Positions 24,833 to 32,710 of a stretch of 64,000 nt of DNA are shown here, one piece after another (position 1 is the stretch's first letter; every line of letters begins with the position of its first letter). The position numbers and the translations under genes were made by a program. Source of the DNA: Geobacteraceae bacterium GWC2_55_20 (GTDB lineage Bacteria; Desulfobacterota; Desulfuromonadia; Geobacterales; Pseudopelobacteraceae); the NCBI GenBank assembly GCA_001802125.1, contig MGZK01000149.1, positions 1 to 64,000 of the forward strand. The letters are read 5' to 3'. The notes under the pieces are model-generated. The model had not been told where the DNA came from. It made no database searches and saw nothing but the letters and a program-made list of their open reading frames with translations.

Positions 24833-26389
24833 ATGGCCATTCGTAAATCTGCCGGGTACGCCTGGAACATGATCAGTCTTATCGGTATTATCCTGGCTCT
24901 AACCGCCACTGCGCTAATCATCGCCTTTACGGCAATGGAGCTGATAACCGGCATAGAACATCCTTACCTGGGAATCATGACCTACTTCATTTTCCCGGGC
25001 ATGCTCATCTTCGGCCTTTTGCTTGTTCCAATCGGAGCCTGGAGGGTTCGCAACCAACGGCGCAAAGCGGTTTTGGATGGAATGTTGTCGCTTGAAGAGG
25101 AGATACCCCCATTTCCCCGCCTTGATCTGAACGATCCTGCCCGCCGCCGTATGGTTATTTTCTTTGTCCTGGCAACAGTGGTTTTTTTCGTGGTTGTCTC
25201 GGTTGCCTCAATCAAGGGATTTGAATTCACCGAATCGCCAACTTTCTGCGGCGAACTCTGCCATACGGTTATGGAACCCGAGCATACCGCCTGGCAGAAC
25301 TCTCCCCATGCCAAGGTCAAATGCGTGGAATGCCACGTCGGCCCGGGCGCCGACTGGTATGTCAAAGCCAAGATTTCCGGTCTGCGTCAGGTGTGGGTAG
25401 TTTTGAACAAAGCCTGGCCGACACCTATCCACACGCCGATCGAGCATCTGCGCCCGGCCCGGGGCACCTGTGAGCATTGCCACTGGCCGGAGAAATTTTA
25501 CGCCGGGCGCCAGAAGGTATTCTATCACTATGCTCCAAATGAAGAGAACTCTCCGAGGGAGACCAACATGCTGATCAAGATCGGCGGCTCTCCCAAAACA
25601 CCGAATGCCATGGGTATTCACTGGCATATCGGTCGCGAAGTAACCTTTATTGCAGGTGATGTTAAACGGCTTACCATCCCGTATGTCGCGGTAAAAGGCG
25701 ACGACGGTAAAATCACCGAGTACATGGACACGGAAAAACAGCTTACCAAAGACGAGATCGCAAAGGCTAAAAAGCGTCTGATGGACTGCACCGATTGCCA
25801 TAACCGTCCAACCCACATCTACCACTCTCCGGATGTGGAGATGGACCTGCACTTTGTTTCCAACAAGATCGACAGAAAGCTGCCATATGTAAAAAAGGTC
25901 GCTGTTGAACTGCTAAGCCGTCCATACAAGTCCAAGGAAGAGGCTTTCACCTCAATTACATCCGAACTGCCAGCCTATTATGCCAAGAACTACCCGAAGA
26001 TTGCCCAGGAAAAGGGAGCAGCCATCACCCAGGCGGTTGAACAGGTCAAGGACATCTATTCACGCAACTTCTTCCCGGAAATGAAGGTACAGTGGAACAC
26101 CTATCCGAACCATATCGGGCACTTCTACACTCCGGGCTGTTTCCGCTGTCATGATGGAAAACATAAGACCGCCTCAGGTAAAGTAATCTCCAAGGACTGC
26201 AAATTGTGTCATGAGGTGTTGAGCCAGACACAGGAAAACATCCCGGCCGGTGCAAAGGTAACTGATTTTGTCCATCCCGTTGATATCGGCGATGAACTGA
26301 ACAAAACCAATTGCAGCGAATGTCACTCCGCACCTGATCATGGTCAAGCGGCTGCCGGCCTTAGCGCCGGTGGCGGTAAAAATCATTAG
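24833..26389 (+). CDS. imcH: ImcH-like inner-membrane NapC/NirT-family heptaheme cytochrome
   Basis: The protein has 518 residues. Three membrane helices lie at about 15-38, 48-70 and 107-127; the third leads into the NapC/NirT domain with C-G-E-L-C-H (a CxxxCH variant) and C-V-E-C-H. Five more motifs follow: C-E-H-C-H, C-T-D-C-H, C-F-R-C-H, C-K-L-C-H and C-S-E-C-H, seven hemes in all. This matches G. sulfurreducens ImcH, a menaquinol oxidase needed for reduction of high-potential acceptors. AGGAG lies ten bases before the ATG. It is single-gene, bounded by a strong terminator. Confidence 0.9.
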   Translation: MAIRKSAGYAWNMISLIGIILALTATALIIAFTAMELITGIEHPYLGIMTYFIFPGMLIFGLLLVPIGAWRVRNQRRKAVLDGMLSLEEEIPPFPRLDLNDPARRRMVIFFVLATVVFFVVVSVASIKGFEFTESPTFCGELCHTVMEPEHTAWQNSPHAKVKCVECHVGPGADWYVKAKISGLRQVWVVLNKAWPTPIHTPIEHLRPARGTCEHCHWPEKFYAGRQKVFYHYAPNEENSPRETNMLIKIGGSPKTPNAMGIHWHIGREVTFIAGDVKRLTIPYVAVKGDDGKITEYMDTEKQLTKDEIAKAKKRLMDCTDCHNRPTHIYHSPDVEMDLHFVSNKIDRKLPYVKKVAVELLSRPYKSKEEAFTSITSELPAYYAKNYPKIAQEKGAAITQAVEQVKDIYSRNFFPEMKVQWNTYPNHIGHFYTPGCFRCHDGKHKTASGKVISKDCKLCHEVLSQTQENIPAGAKVTDFVHPVDIGDELNKTNCSECHSAPDHGQAAAGLSAGGGKNH

Positions 26390-26400
26390 CGACTACGTTA

Positions 26401-26431
26401 AAGGCCCCGAAGAATACTTCGGGGCCTTTTT
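26401..26431 (+). terminator. Terminator after imcH
   Basis: A 12-bp perfect stem (26401-26412 and 26417-26428, loop AATA) followed by a T-run, 11 bases after the imcH stop. Confidence 0.9.
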
Positions 26432-26459
26432 CTAACTTAACTGTATTTAAATTCTCAGG

Positions 26460-26624
26460 CTATAACTCCTCAAATGTCTCTGTATCTTTATCCGCATCCT
26501 CGACGACTTCGCACTCTCCATCAGCCGCATCATCCATAAAGTCTTTCAGGAACAGACGATTATCATCGATTGTTTTTTTGACATCACCCAGCAGCTTGTC
26601 AAGATCATCAGGAATCATTGACAT
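26460..26624 (-). CDS. Small acidic protein downstream of trxB
   Basis: A 54-residue protein, strongly acidic in its second half (runs of Asp and Glu, one Cys), with a helical N-terminal half M-I-P-D-D-L-D-K-L-L. AGGAG five bases before the ATG at 26624 and a gap of only 8 bases to the trxB stop argue for real translation in the trxB transcript. It matches no family I recognise. It has no signal or membrane segment. Confidence 0.6.
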   Translation of the reverse strand: MSMIPDDLDKLLGDVKKTIDDNRLFLKDFMDDAADGECEVVEDADKDTETFEEL

Positions 26625-26632
26625 GACAACTC

Positions 26633-27697
<1,065 letters not shown>

Positions 27698-27705
27698 TTA
27701 AATAT

Positions 27706-28911
27706 ATGCCCCTGACTGACCTGATTTACGATGCATATGACCGGCTCAAAAAGCGGGTTCGCCGCAGCGAGTTGATCTATTCGCATTACTATACCGAACA
27801 ACTGGGAATTCCACTGTATTTCAAGTGCGAAAACCTGCAGAGAACTGGCTCCTTCAAAATCAGGGGGGCGCTCAACTTCATGACCTCCCAGTCCCGCGAA
27901 AAGCTTGTCAATGGAGTAATTACAGCTTCTGCCGGCAACCATGCTCAAGGAGTTGCCTTCTCGGCAGATCTGTTGGGGGTTGCCGCGACGGTTTATATGC
28001 CGGAGATCACTCCACCTCAGAAAGTTCAGGCGACACGCGATTACGGCGCCGAGGTGGTTTTGACCGGCCGCAACTTCGACGAAGCCTGCGCGGCTGCACT
28101 GACAGCCCAGAAGAACAATGGAGCCCTGTTCGTACACCCGTTTGATGACGAGCTGGTCATGGCGGGGCAAGGGACAATTGCATTGGAGATACTCGAGGAG
28201 TTGCCGGATGTTCGCAACCTGATAATCCCGGTCGGGGGTGGCGGCCTGATTGCCGGCATGGCCGCCGCGATCCGAGATAAAGCGCCACATGTCAGAATCA
28301 TCGGCGTGGAATCCGTAGCGGCGCCTTCAATGTCTGCGTCTTTTGCATCAGGCAAACCAACAGAGAAGCCGGTCAGCGTCACTCTGGCGGATGGCATTGC
28401 AGTAAAGCTGCCTGGTTCCCGAACGGTGCCGATTATCTGCGATCTCGTTGACGAGATAGTCATGGTTGAAGAGGAAGAAATCGCCCTGGCGATTGTTTCA
28501 CTGTTGGAAAAGACCAAGATGCTGGTTGAGGGAGCGGGGGCGGTCACGCTGGCTGCGATACAAAACCGCAGAATACCTGAGATCGAGGGCAAGACCGTGT
28601 GCCTGCTTTCTGGCGGCAACATTGATGTGAAAACCATTTCGCAGGTCGTCGAACGCGGGCTTATCGCCGGTGGGCGCTACCTCAAGCTGACAATTGAGCT
28701 GGATGATCATCCCGGTGCGCTGGCTACACTGGCTGAAAACATAGCTGCCACCCGTGCGAATATTTTTCACATCACCCACGACCGGCGTTCAAAAACTCTG
28801 GCAATCGGCAGGACCGATGTTTCGCTGGAACTGGAAACGCGCGGCTATGAGCACATCAAGGAAATCGTCAGCTATCTGGAAGGGAAAGGCTACAACCTTG
28901 CAGTCATGTAA
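27706..28911 (+). CDS. ilvA: Threonine ammonia-lyase
   Basis: The protein has 401 residues. The PLP lysine is in G-S-F-K-I-R-G-A-L at about 50; S-A-G-N-H-A-Q-G and the glycine loop P-V-G-G-G-G-L bind the cofactor phosphate and substrate. The C-terminal 75 residues form a single ACT domain (L-K-L-T-I-E-L-D-D-H-P-G-A-L). This is the short, biodegradative-type form that deaminates threonine to 2-oxobutyrate; with one ACT domain it may be allosterically controlled. It can serve isoleucine synthesis. GGAG lies six bases upstream of the ATG. Confidence 0.94.
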   Translation: MPLTDLIYDAYDRLKKRVRRSELIYSHYYTEQLGIPLYFKCENLQRTGSFKIRGALNFMTSQSREKLVNGVITASAGNHAQGVAFSADLLGVAATVYMPEITPPQKVQATRDYGAEVVLTGRNFDEACAAALTAQKNNGALFVHPFDDELVMAGQGTIALEILEELPDVRNLIIPVGGGGLIAGMAAAIRDKAPHVRIIGVESVAAPSMSASFASGKPTEKPVSVTLADGIAVKLPGSRTVPIICDLVDEIVMVEEEEIALAIVSLLEKTKMLVEGAGAVTLAAIQNRRIPEIEGKTVCLLSGGNIDVKTISQVVERGLIAGGRYLKLTIELDDHPGALATLAENIAATRANIFHITHDRRSKTLAIGRTDVSLELETRGYEHIKEIVSYLEGKGYNLAVM

Positions 28912-30277
28912 CGCAAATACACCTGCAGTGCAGGCGCGGGAGCTGTTTTCGAAGGGCTGCGCATTACTAAAAACAGGAGACCCGTCCGCAGCCCTGAATT
29001 ACTTTCTGCGGATTCAAGATCTTGCAGCACCGAACCCGGCAGTCTTTCTGTATGCAGGTTCCGCTCTGCACGACCTTAGACGATACGATGAAGCCGTTTC
29101 CGCTTACCGAAGCGCGCTGCAACTGGATTCAAACATGGGCGAAGCCCACAACAACCTGGGCAACTCGCTCATGGCACTCGGTCGCTTTGCGGAGGCAACC
29201 GAGAGCTTCGAAACCGCCGCCCGCCTGCTGCCGTCATCTCCAGTCCCATTGACAACACTGGCAACGGCACAACAGGCAACCGGTAAAATCATCGAAGCGG
29301 AAATGAGTTGCCGGGAAGCACTGGCTCTCAATCCTGATTTTGCCGAGGCGCACTGGAACCTCGCACTGAACCTGCTTCTGCAGGGCCGCTATTCCGAAGG
29401 ATGGCAGGAGTACGAATGGCGTTGGCTCAAAACCGGCTTCACATCGCCAAGGCTCCATACGGATATTCCGCAATGGGATGGCACCCCGCTTCATGGTCGT
29501 ACTATCCTGCTGCACGCCGAGCAAGGATTTGGAGATGCGATCCAGTTCGTTCGCTACGCACCGCTTGTATCGCAACAGGGTGGGACGGTCATACTGGAAT
29601 GCCATCCGCAGCTGGTTTCGCTTTTTCAGGTAATCGATGGAGTGGAGCTGGTTATCCCCTTCGGTGCCGCACCGTCAGGCGCAGACTATCAGGCGCCACT
29701 ACTGTCGTTACCTCGCATTTATAACACCACGCTTGATAACATCCCGGCCAGGATTCCGTATTTGTATGTACCCCCGGAATACCGCAGAAAATGGTCATCA
29801 CTCATGTCAGGTTATCGTGACACACGTCGGATCGGGCTGGTATGGGCCGGCAAGAGCTACCCGGACCCGTTAAGATCCTGCCGATTATCGGATTTTGCCC
29901 CGATTGGAGACGTAGACAATGTCATTTTTTTCTCGCTTCAGATCGGAGAAGAATCGGAACAAGGCGCCTTCCCGCCAGACAAGATGAGATTAATCGATCT
30001 GACCGTCAATATTAATGACTTTTCCGACACAGCCGCCTTGATTGATCAACTGGACCTGATAATTTCGATCGACACCGCCACAGCCCACCTGGCTGCCGCT
30101 CTTGGCAAGCCGACCTGGCTGCTACTCCCGTTTGCGCCGGACTGGCGCTGGCTGTTACGACGCAATGACTCGCCATGGTATCCGACCATGCGGATTTTTC
30201 GACAGAAGCAGCAAGGCAGCGGGTGGGCCAAAGTAATCGAAACCGTTTCAGCAGCCCTAGAAGATCGCAGTCTGTAA
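28898..30277 (+). CDS. TPR protein with glycosyltransferase (GT9-like) domain, single module
   Basis: The protein has about 459 residues. TPR units span about 5-155 (A-H-N-N-L-G-N-S-L, A-H-W-N-L-A-L-N-L). A GT-B-type domain follows (about 175-455) with the same signatures as the giant protein at 32711-39397: H-A-E-Q-G-F-G-D in the N-lobe and S-I-D-T-A-T-A-H-L-A-A-A-L-G-K-P in the C-lobe, related to heptosyltransferases. The N-terminal lobe and TPRs suggest sugar transfer to a protein or lipid acceptor. A TTG start at 28898 with AAAGG upstream, overlapping the ilvA stop by 14 bases, is preferred. Longer in-frame starts inside ilvA lack ribosome-binding sites. Confidence 0.8.
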   Translation: MQSCNANTPAVQARELFSKGCALLKTGDPSAALNYFLRIQDLAAPNPAVFLYAGSALHDLRRYDEAVSAYRSALQLDSNMGEAHNNLGNSLMALGRFAEATESFETAARLLPSSPVPLTTLATAQQATGKIIEAEMSCREALALNPDFAEAHWNLALNLLLQGRYSEGWQEYEWRWLKTGFTSPRLHTDIPQWDGTPLHGRTILLHAEQGFGDAIQFVRYAPLVSQQGGTVILECHPQLVSLFQVIDGVELVIPFGAAPSGADYQAPLLSLPRIYNTTLDNIPARIPYLYVPPEYRRKWSSLMSGYRDTRRIGLVWAGKSYPDPLRSCRLSDFAPIGDVDNVIFFSLQIGEESEQGAFPPDKMRLIDLTVNINDFSDTAALIDQLDLIISIDTATAHLAAALGKPTWLLLPFAPDWRWLLRRNDSPWYPTMRIFRQKQQGSGWAKVIETVSAALEDRSL

Positions 30278-30281
30278 AAGC

Positions 30282-30315
30282 AGAAAATCCCTTGAGACGA
30301 CTCAAAGGATTTTCT
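30282..30315. terminator. Terminator between the TPR-glycosyltransferase and flaF
   Basis: A 15-bp inverted repeat with one mismatch (30282-30296 and 30301-30315, 4-base loop) lies 4 bases after the plus-strand stop and 32 bases beyond the flaF stop, so it can act on both converging transcripts. Confidence 0.65.
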
Positions 30316-30347
30316 GAAGCTGACGACTATGCAATTGTCAGTGGAAG

Positions 30348-30728
30348 TTATTGTTCCGGAGTCGTTCTCAGACCAGCGGCAATGTTGAAATCGATATCAA
30401 TCACAATTGAAAGCTTTTCTTTTTCCGGGAAGGCCAAGACTTCAAACAGGCGCTTATCAACAAAGATGCTGAGGTTCAGAATATCTTCCCTAAGATTTTT
30501 AGGAAGCGGATTTTCCGGATCAGAAAGCTCCGCCTGAAAAAAACTCCACACTTTCTGGTTAAACTTTACCGCGTCCAATAACTTTTCGTTACGATCAGCC
30601 GCATCCCAGTTTTCCTGTACCTGCTTCAGCATGATTCCAGCACGGGACAAAACCGAGGCTTCCAGTTCCCTGCCGCTAAGAACTTCTTTCTGCATGGATG
30701 TGTAAGCGTTAACGGAGTTTTGATTCAT
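30348..30728 (-). CDS. flaF: FlaF-family flagellar biosynthesis protein
   Basis: The protein has 126 residues, helical, with the family pattern N-A-Y-T-S-M near the N-terminus, the D-A-V-K-F-N-Q-K-V-W-S-F-F core and L-R-E-D-I-L-N-L-S-I-F-V-D. In Caulobacter FlaF is needed for flagellin production and works against FlbT. The ATG at 30728 is preceded by GAGGAG and lies inside the end of flbT (20-base overlap), which fits coupled translation. The pair sits directly downstream of flagellin. Confidence 0.82.
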   Translation of the reverse strand: MNQNSVNAYTSMQKEVLSGRELEASVLSRAGIMLKQVQENWDAADRNEKLLDAVKFNQKVWSFFQAELSDPENPLPKNLREDILNLSIFVDKRLFEVLAFPEKEKLSIVIDIDFNIAAGLRTTPEQ

Positions 30729-31107
30729 TGTATAAGAGCTCCTCTTCATAGGCCACGAGTTTTTTAGTCAACTTCAACGCTTGGTAATACTTGTCGCTCA
30801 GGATAGCCTGACTTATCTGTGAAATCAAGTCTTTCATGCTCGGAGCAGCGCCAAGCAACTCCCGGACCAGTTCCCAGTAAATCGGATGAATCTCGGCGCT
30901 ACGCTTTTCATCAATGTACATTAGCTGGATAGCCAGATATATACGACGGCATGGGGTTGTAGCTTCATGCTCGGATAATATATCCGATTGCCTGAGAATC
31001 GGAACATTATTTTCGATCAGAAGATGACTGCTGGAGGCTCCGTTCTTGATGACGGCGCCGCCAATTATCACTTTTTCATATGGCTTGAGAGTTATTTTGA
31101 GTGACAT
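30709..31107 (-). CDS. flbT: FlbT-family flagellin mRNA regulator
   Basis: The protein has 132 residues with the FlbT signatures L-K-P-Y-E-K-V-I-I-G-G-A-V-I, N-N-V-P-I-L-R-Q-S-D-I-L and C-R-R-I-Y-L-A-I-Q-L-M. In Alphaproteobacteria FlbT binds the 5' leader of flagellin mRNA and limits its translation and lifetime when the hook is not complete. The same role is inferred here because the flagellin gene is two genes upstream in the same direction. The spacing to the unknown gene upstream is only 4 bases. Confidence 0.85.
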   Translation of the reverse strand: MSLKITLKPYEKVIIGGAVIKNGASSSHLLIENNVPILRQSDILSEHEATTPCRRIYLAIQLMYIDEKRSAEIHPIYWELVRELLGAAPSMKDLISQISQAILSDKYYQALKLTKKLVAYEEELLYNESKLR

Positions 31108-31111
31108 GATA

Positions 31112-31735
31112 TCATGGCTGAACCAGCGCCTGGGTAACCTTGCTGCTGAAATCAGCCAGCTGCGAGGATGTTTTGTCCAGAGTTTGAGATACTTCTTTCA
31201 ACTGGGTGTCACTGCTGGAAGTCTCAATCAGCGGAACAGAATTCTGCGAAAGGTTGCCATTCTGGTCCTCGAAAAGCGACTCCCACATATGTTTGATCTT
31301 CTCATATACCGGTGGTGGCGGAGGAGGGACCATGAGGCTGATAAGTTCCTTTCGCAAGGAGTTATACTCCATCAGTCTATCATTTCTCTCCTTGCTGTCA
31401 ACCGGGAAAGGAGGAAAGTTTTTGATGACTGTCTGAATACTGCTCTTCATCGAGTCGAGCAGATCCACGGCCTTGTTCAGAGACTCGTTGGTTTCCCGCA
31501 CCCCTTTTGCCAGTTGGTTGAGGCTGGCATGCATCTGCTCGATGACCCGCACGGTATCAAGATTTTTCAGGGCAACTGTCGAACTGACCCGAACCGAGTC
31601 CGCTTTGGTGTGATTGTTGTTAGAAACCTGACCTGAAGTATCCTTATCCTGACTTCTGGCAGGCATTTGGGTCGGCAGTGGTTGTTTGTATGCATTGCTG
31701 GCCATTACGACACTGCTGACTTTAGTTGCGTCCAT
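31112..31735 (-). CDS. Flagellin-linked protein of unknown function
   Basis: The protein has 207 residues. No signal or membrane segment. A Ser/Thr/Asn-rich N-terminus (1-45) is followed by a long helical region with heptad-like spacing (about 60-105), a run of seven prolines near 138-145, and a C-terminal helix with N-x-L-S-Q-N and T-S-S-Q-L. The overall shape (disordered start, coiled coil, proline break) recalls flagellar chaperones or hook-length/FlaG-like proteins, but I do not recognise a family. AGGAGG precedes the ATG at 31735. It lies between flagellin and flbT in one transcript. Confidence 0.65.
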   Translation of the reverse strand: MDATKVSSVVMASNAYKQPLPTQMPARSQDKDTSGQVSNNNHTKADSVRVSSTVALKNLDTVRVIEQMHASLNQLAKGVRETNESLNKAVDLLDSMKSSIQTVIKNFPPFPVDSKERNDRLMEYNSLRKELISLMVPPPPPPVYEKIKHMWESLFEDQNGNLSQNSVPLIETSSSDTQLKEVSQTLDKTSSQLADFSSKVTQALVQP

Positions 31736-31762
31736 ATCCACCTCCTGGTTCCCTGAAACAAA

Positions 31763-31788
31763 GCGAGGGAGGCATAGGCCCCCCTCGC
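31763..31788 (-). terminator. Hairpin after flagellin (terminator or attenuator)
   Basis: A GC-rich hairpin (arms 31763-31773 and 31777-31788, 3-base loop) followed on the minus strand by TTTGTTT. It lies about 40 bases after the flagellin stop and could reduce transcription of the downstream flbT-flaF group relative to flagellin. Confidence 0.6.
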
Positions 31789-31828
31789 GAGTTCAGCAAA
31801 ACTTGTGCTAATCAGAACTCCCAGGTTT

Positions 31829-32647
31829 CTAGAACAGACGGAGAACGGACTGGGCTGCCTGCGAAGAGAGGCTCAGGGCTGTGGTGCCCAGTGACTGACG
31901 GGTCTGCAGCATCAGCATGTTGGCGCCTTCATTGTTCATGTCAGCCAGGGTCAGGCCATCGGCACCTTGCTGCAGCGTGTTGATGACGTTATCCGTGAAA
32001 TCCTGACGGGTGGTTATGACCGACAGGTTACTGGCCAGAACCGAAGACTTGGAGCGGAGGGTTGTCAGTGCTGTATCCATGTATGACAGGGAGCTTGCTG
32101 CGTTTCCAGCAACGGCCCAGTTAACAACAGCGGAGGTGATACCAAGAGAAGTGGCATCTGCCTTGAATCCAGCAACGGTAAGCTTGGCATCACCAGCCTT
32201 GGGAGCAAACTCGATAGCAAGAGTTCCGTCGGTCAGCAGGTTGGTACCGCGATAACCGGAGTCACTGGCCAGGGTCGTGATCTGGCTCTTGATTTGCAGG
32301 AACTGGCTCTCGTAAGTCGCCTGCGACAGGGTATCGTTGGTTGCCATTGCAGAACTTGCAAGGCCTTTGGCTGCCTGAATCAGGGAGGTGATGGCCTTGA
32401 TGCCGTTATCGGCGTTCTTGATAGTCTGAACCGCTTCACTCATACCGTCTTTACGGTCATTGAGGTCGCTGGCGCGTTCCATGTGGGCCTGTGCCGCAAA
32501 GAAGTTGGTCGGGTTGTCCAGTGCGCTGTTGACGCGCTTGCCGCTGCTCAAACGGTCCTGTGTCTGGCTCAACTGCTGAGATGTTTTCTGGAGAGCAAGA
32601 AGGTTGTTCCTCATGCCTGCGGTAAGGGAGATGTCTGAGATTGCCAT
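31829..32647 (-). CDS. fliC: Flagellin
   Basis: The protein has 272 residues, a short flagellin. Conserved N-terminal D0/D1 sequence (N-N-L-L-A-L-Q-K-T-S, L-S-S-G-K-R-V-N-S-A-L-D-N-P) and C-terminal D1/D0 sequence (A-N-M-L-M-L-Q-T-R-Q-S-L-G, ending S-V-L-R-L-F) are intact. The middle (about 135-190) is short, so there is little or no D2/D3 domain; it contains Ser and Thr that could be glycosylation sites and lysines that could be methylated. AGGAG is eight bases before the ATG at 32647. It is exported by the flagellar type III route and forms the filament. The neighbouring glycosyltransferases and methyltransferase suggest heavy modification. Confidence 0.95.
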   Translation of the reverse strand: MAISDISLTAGMRNNLLALQKTSQQLSQTQDRLSSGKRVNSALDNPTNFFAAQAHMERASDLNDRKDGMSEAVQTIKNADNGIKAITSLIQAAKGLASSAMATNDTLSQATYESQFLQIKSQITTLASDSGYRGTNLLTDGTLAIEFAPKAGDAKLTVAGFKADATSLGITSAVVNWAVAGNAASSLSYMDTALTTLRSKSSVLASNLSVITTRQDFTDNVINTLQQGADGLTLADMNNEGANMLMLQTRQSLGTTALSLSSQAAQSVLRLF

Positions 32648-32679
32648 GGTGATGCTCCTTTCTGGGGTGTACCGGCATT

Positions 32680-32702
32680 GCAACCGGTTGCGCTTTCTGC
32701 GC
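32680..32702 (-). promoter_or_regulatory. Hairpins in the flagellin leader
   Basis: A 12-bp palindrome GCAACCGGTTGC (32680-32691) is adjacent to a GCGC-loop-GCGC hairpin (32690-32702), 33-55 bases before the flagellin ATG. They could be a weak terminator of the upstream gene or a structure in the flagellin leader for FlbT control. No sigma-28 or sigma-54 promoter was found in the 63-base gap. Confidence 0.35.
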
Positions 32703-32710
32703 TTACTGTC

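Noticed and set aside
32648-32710. Search for sigma-28 (TAAA-N15-GCCGATAA) or sigma-54 (GG-N10-GC) promoter before flagellin
   Set aside because: No sequence with acceptable spacing was found; the flagellin promoter may lie inside the upstream gene.
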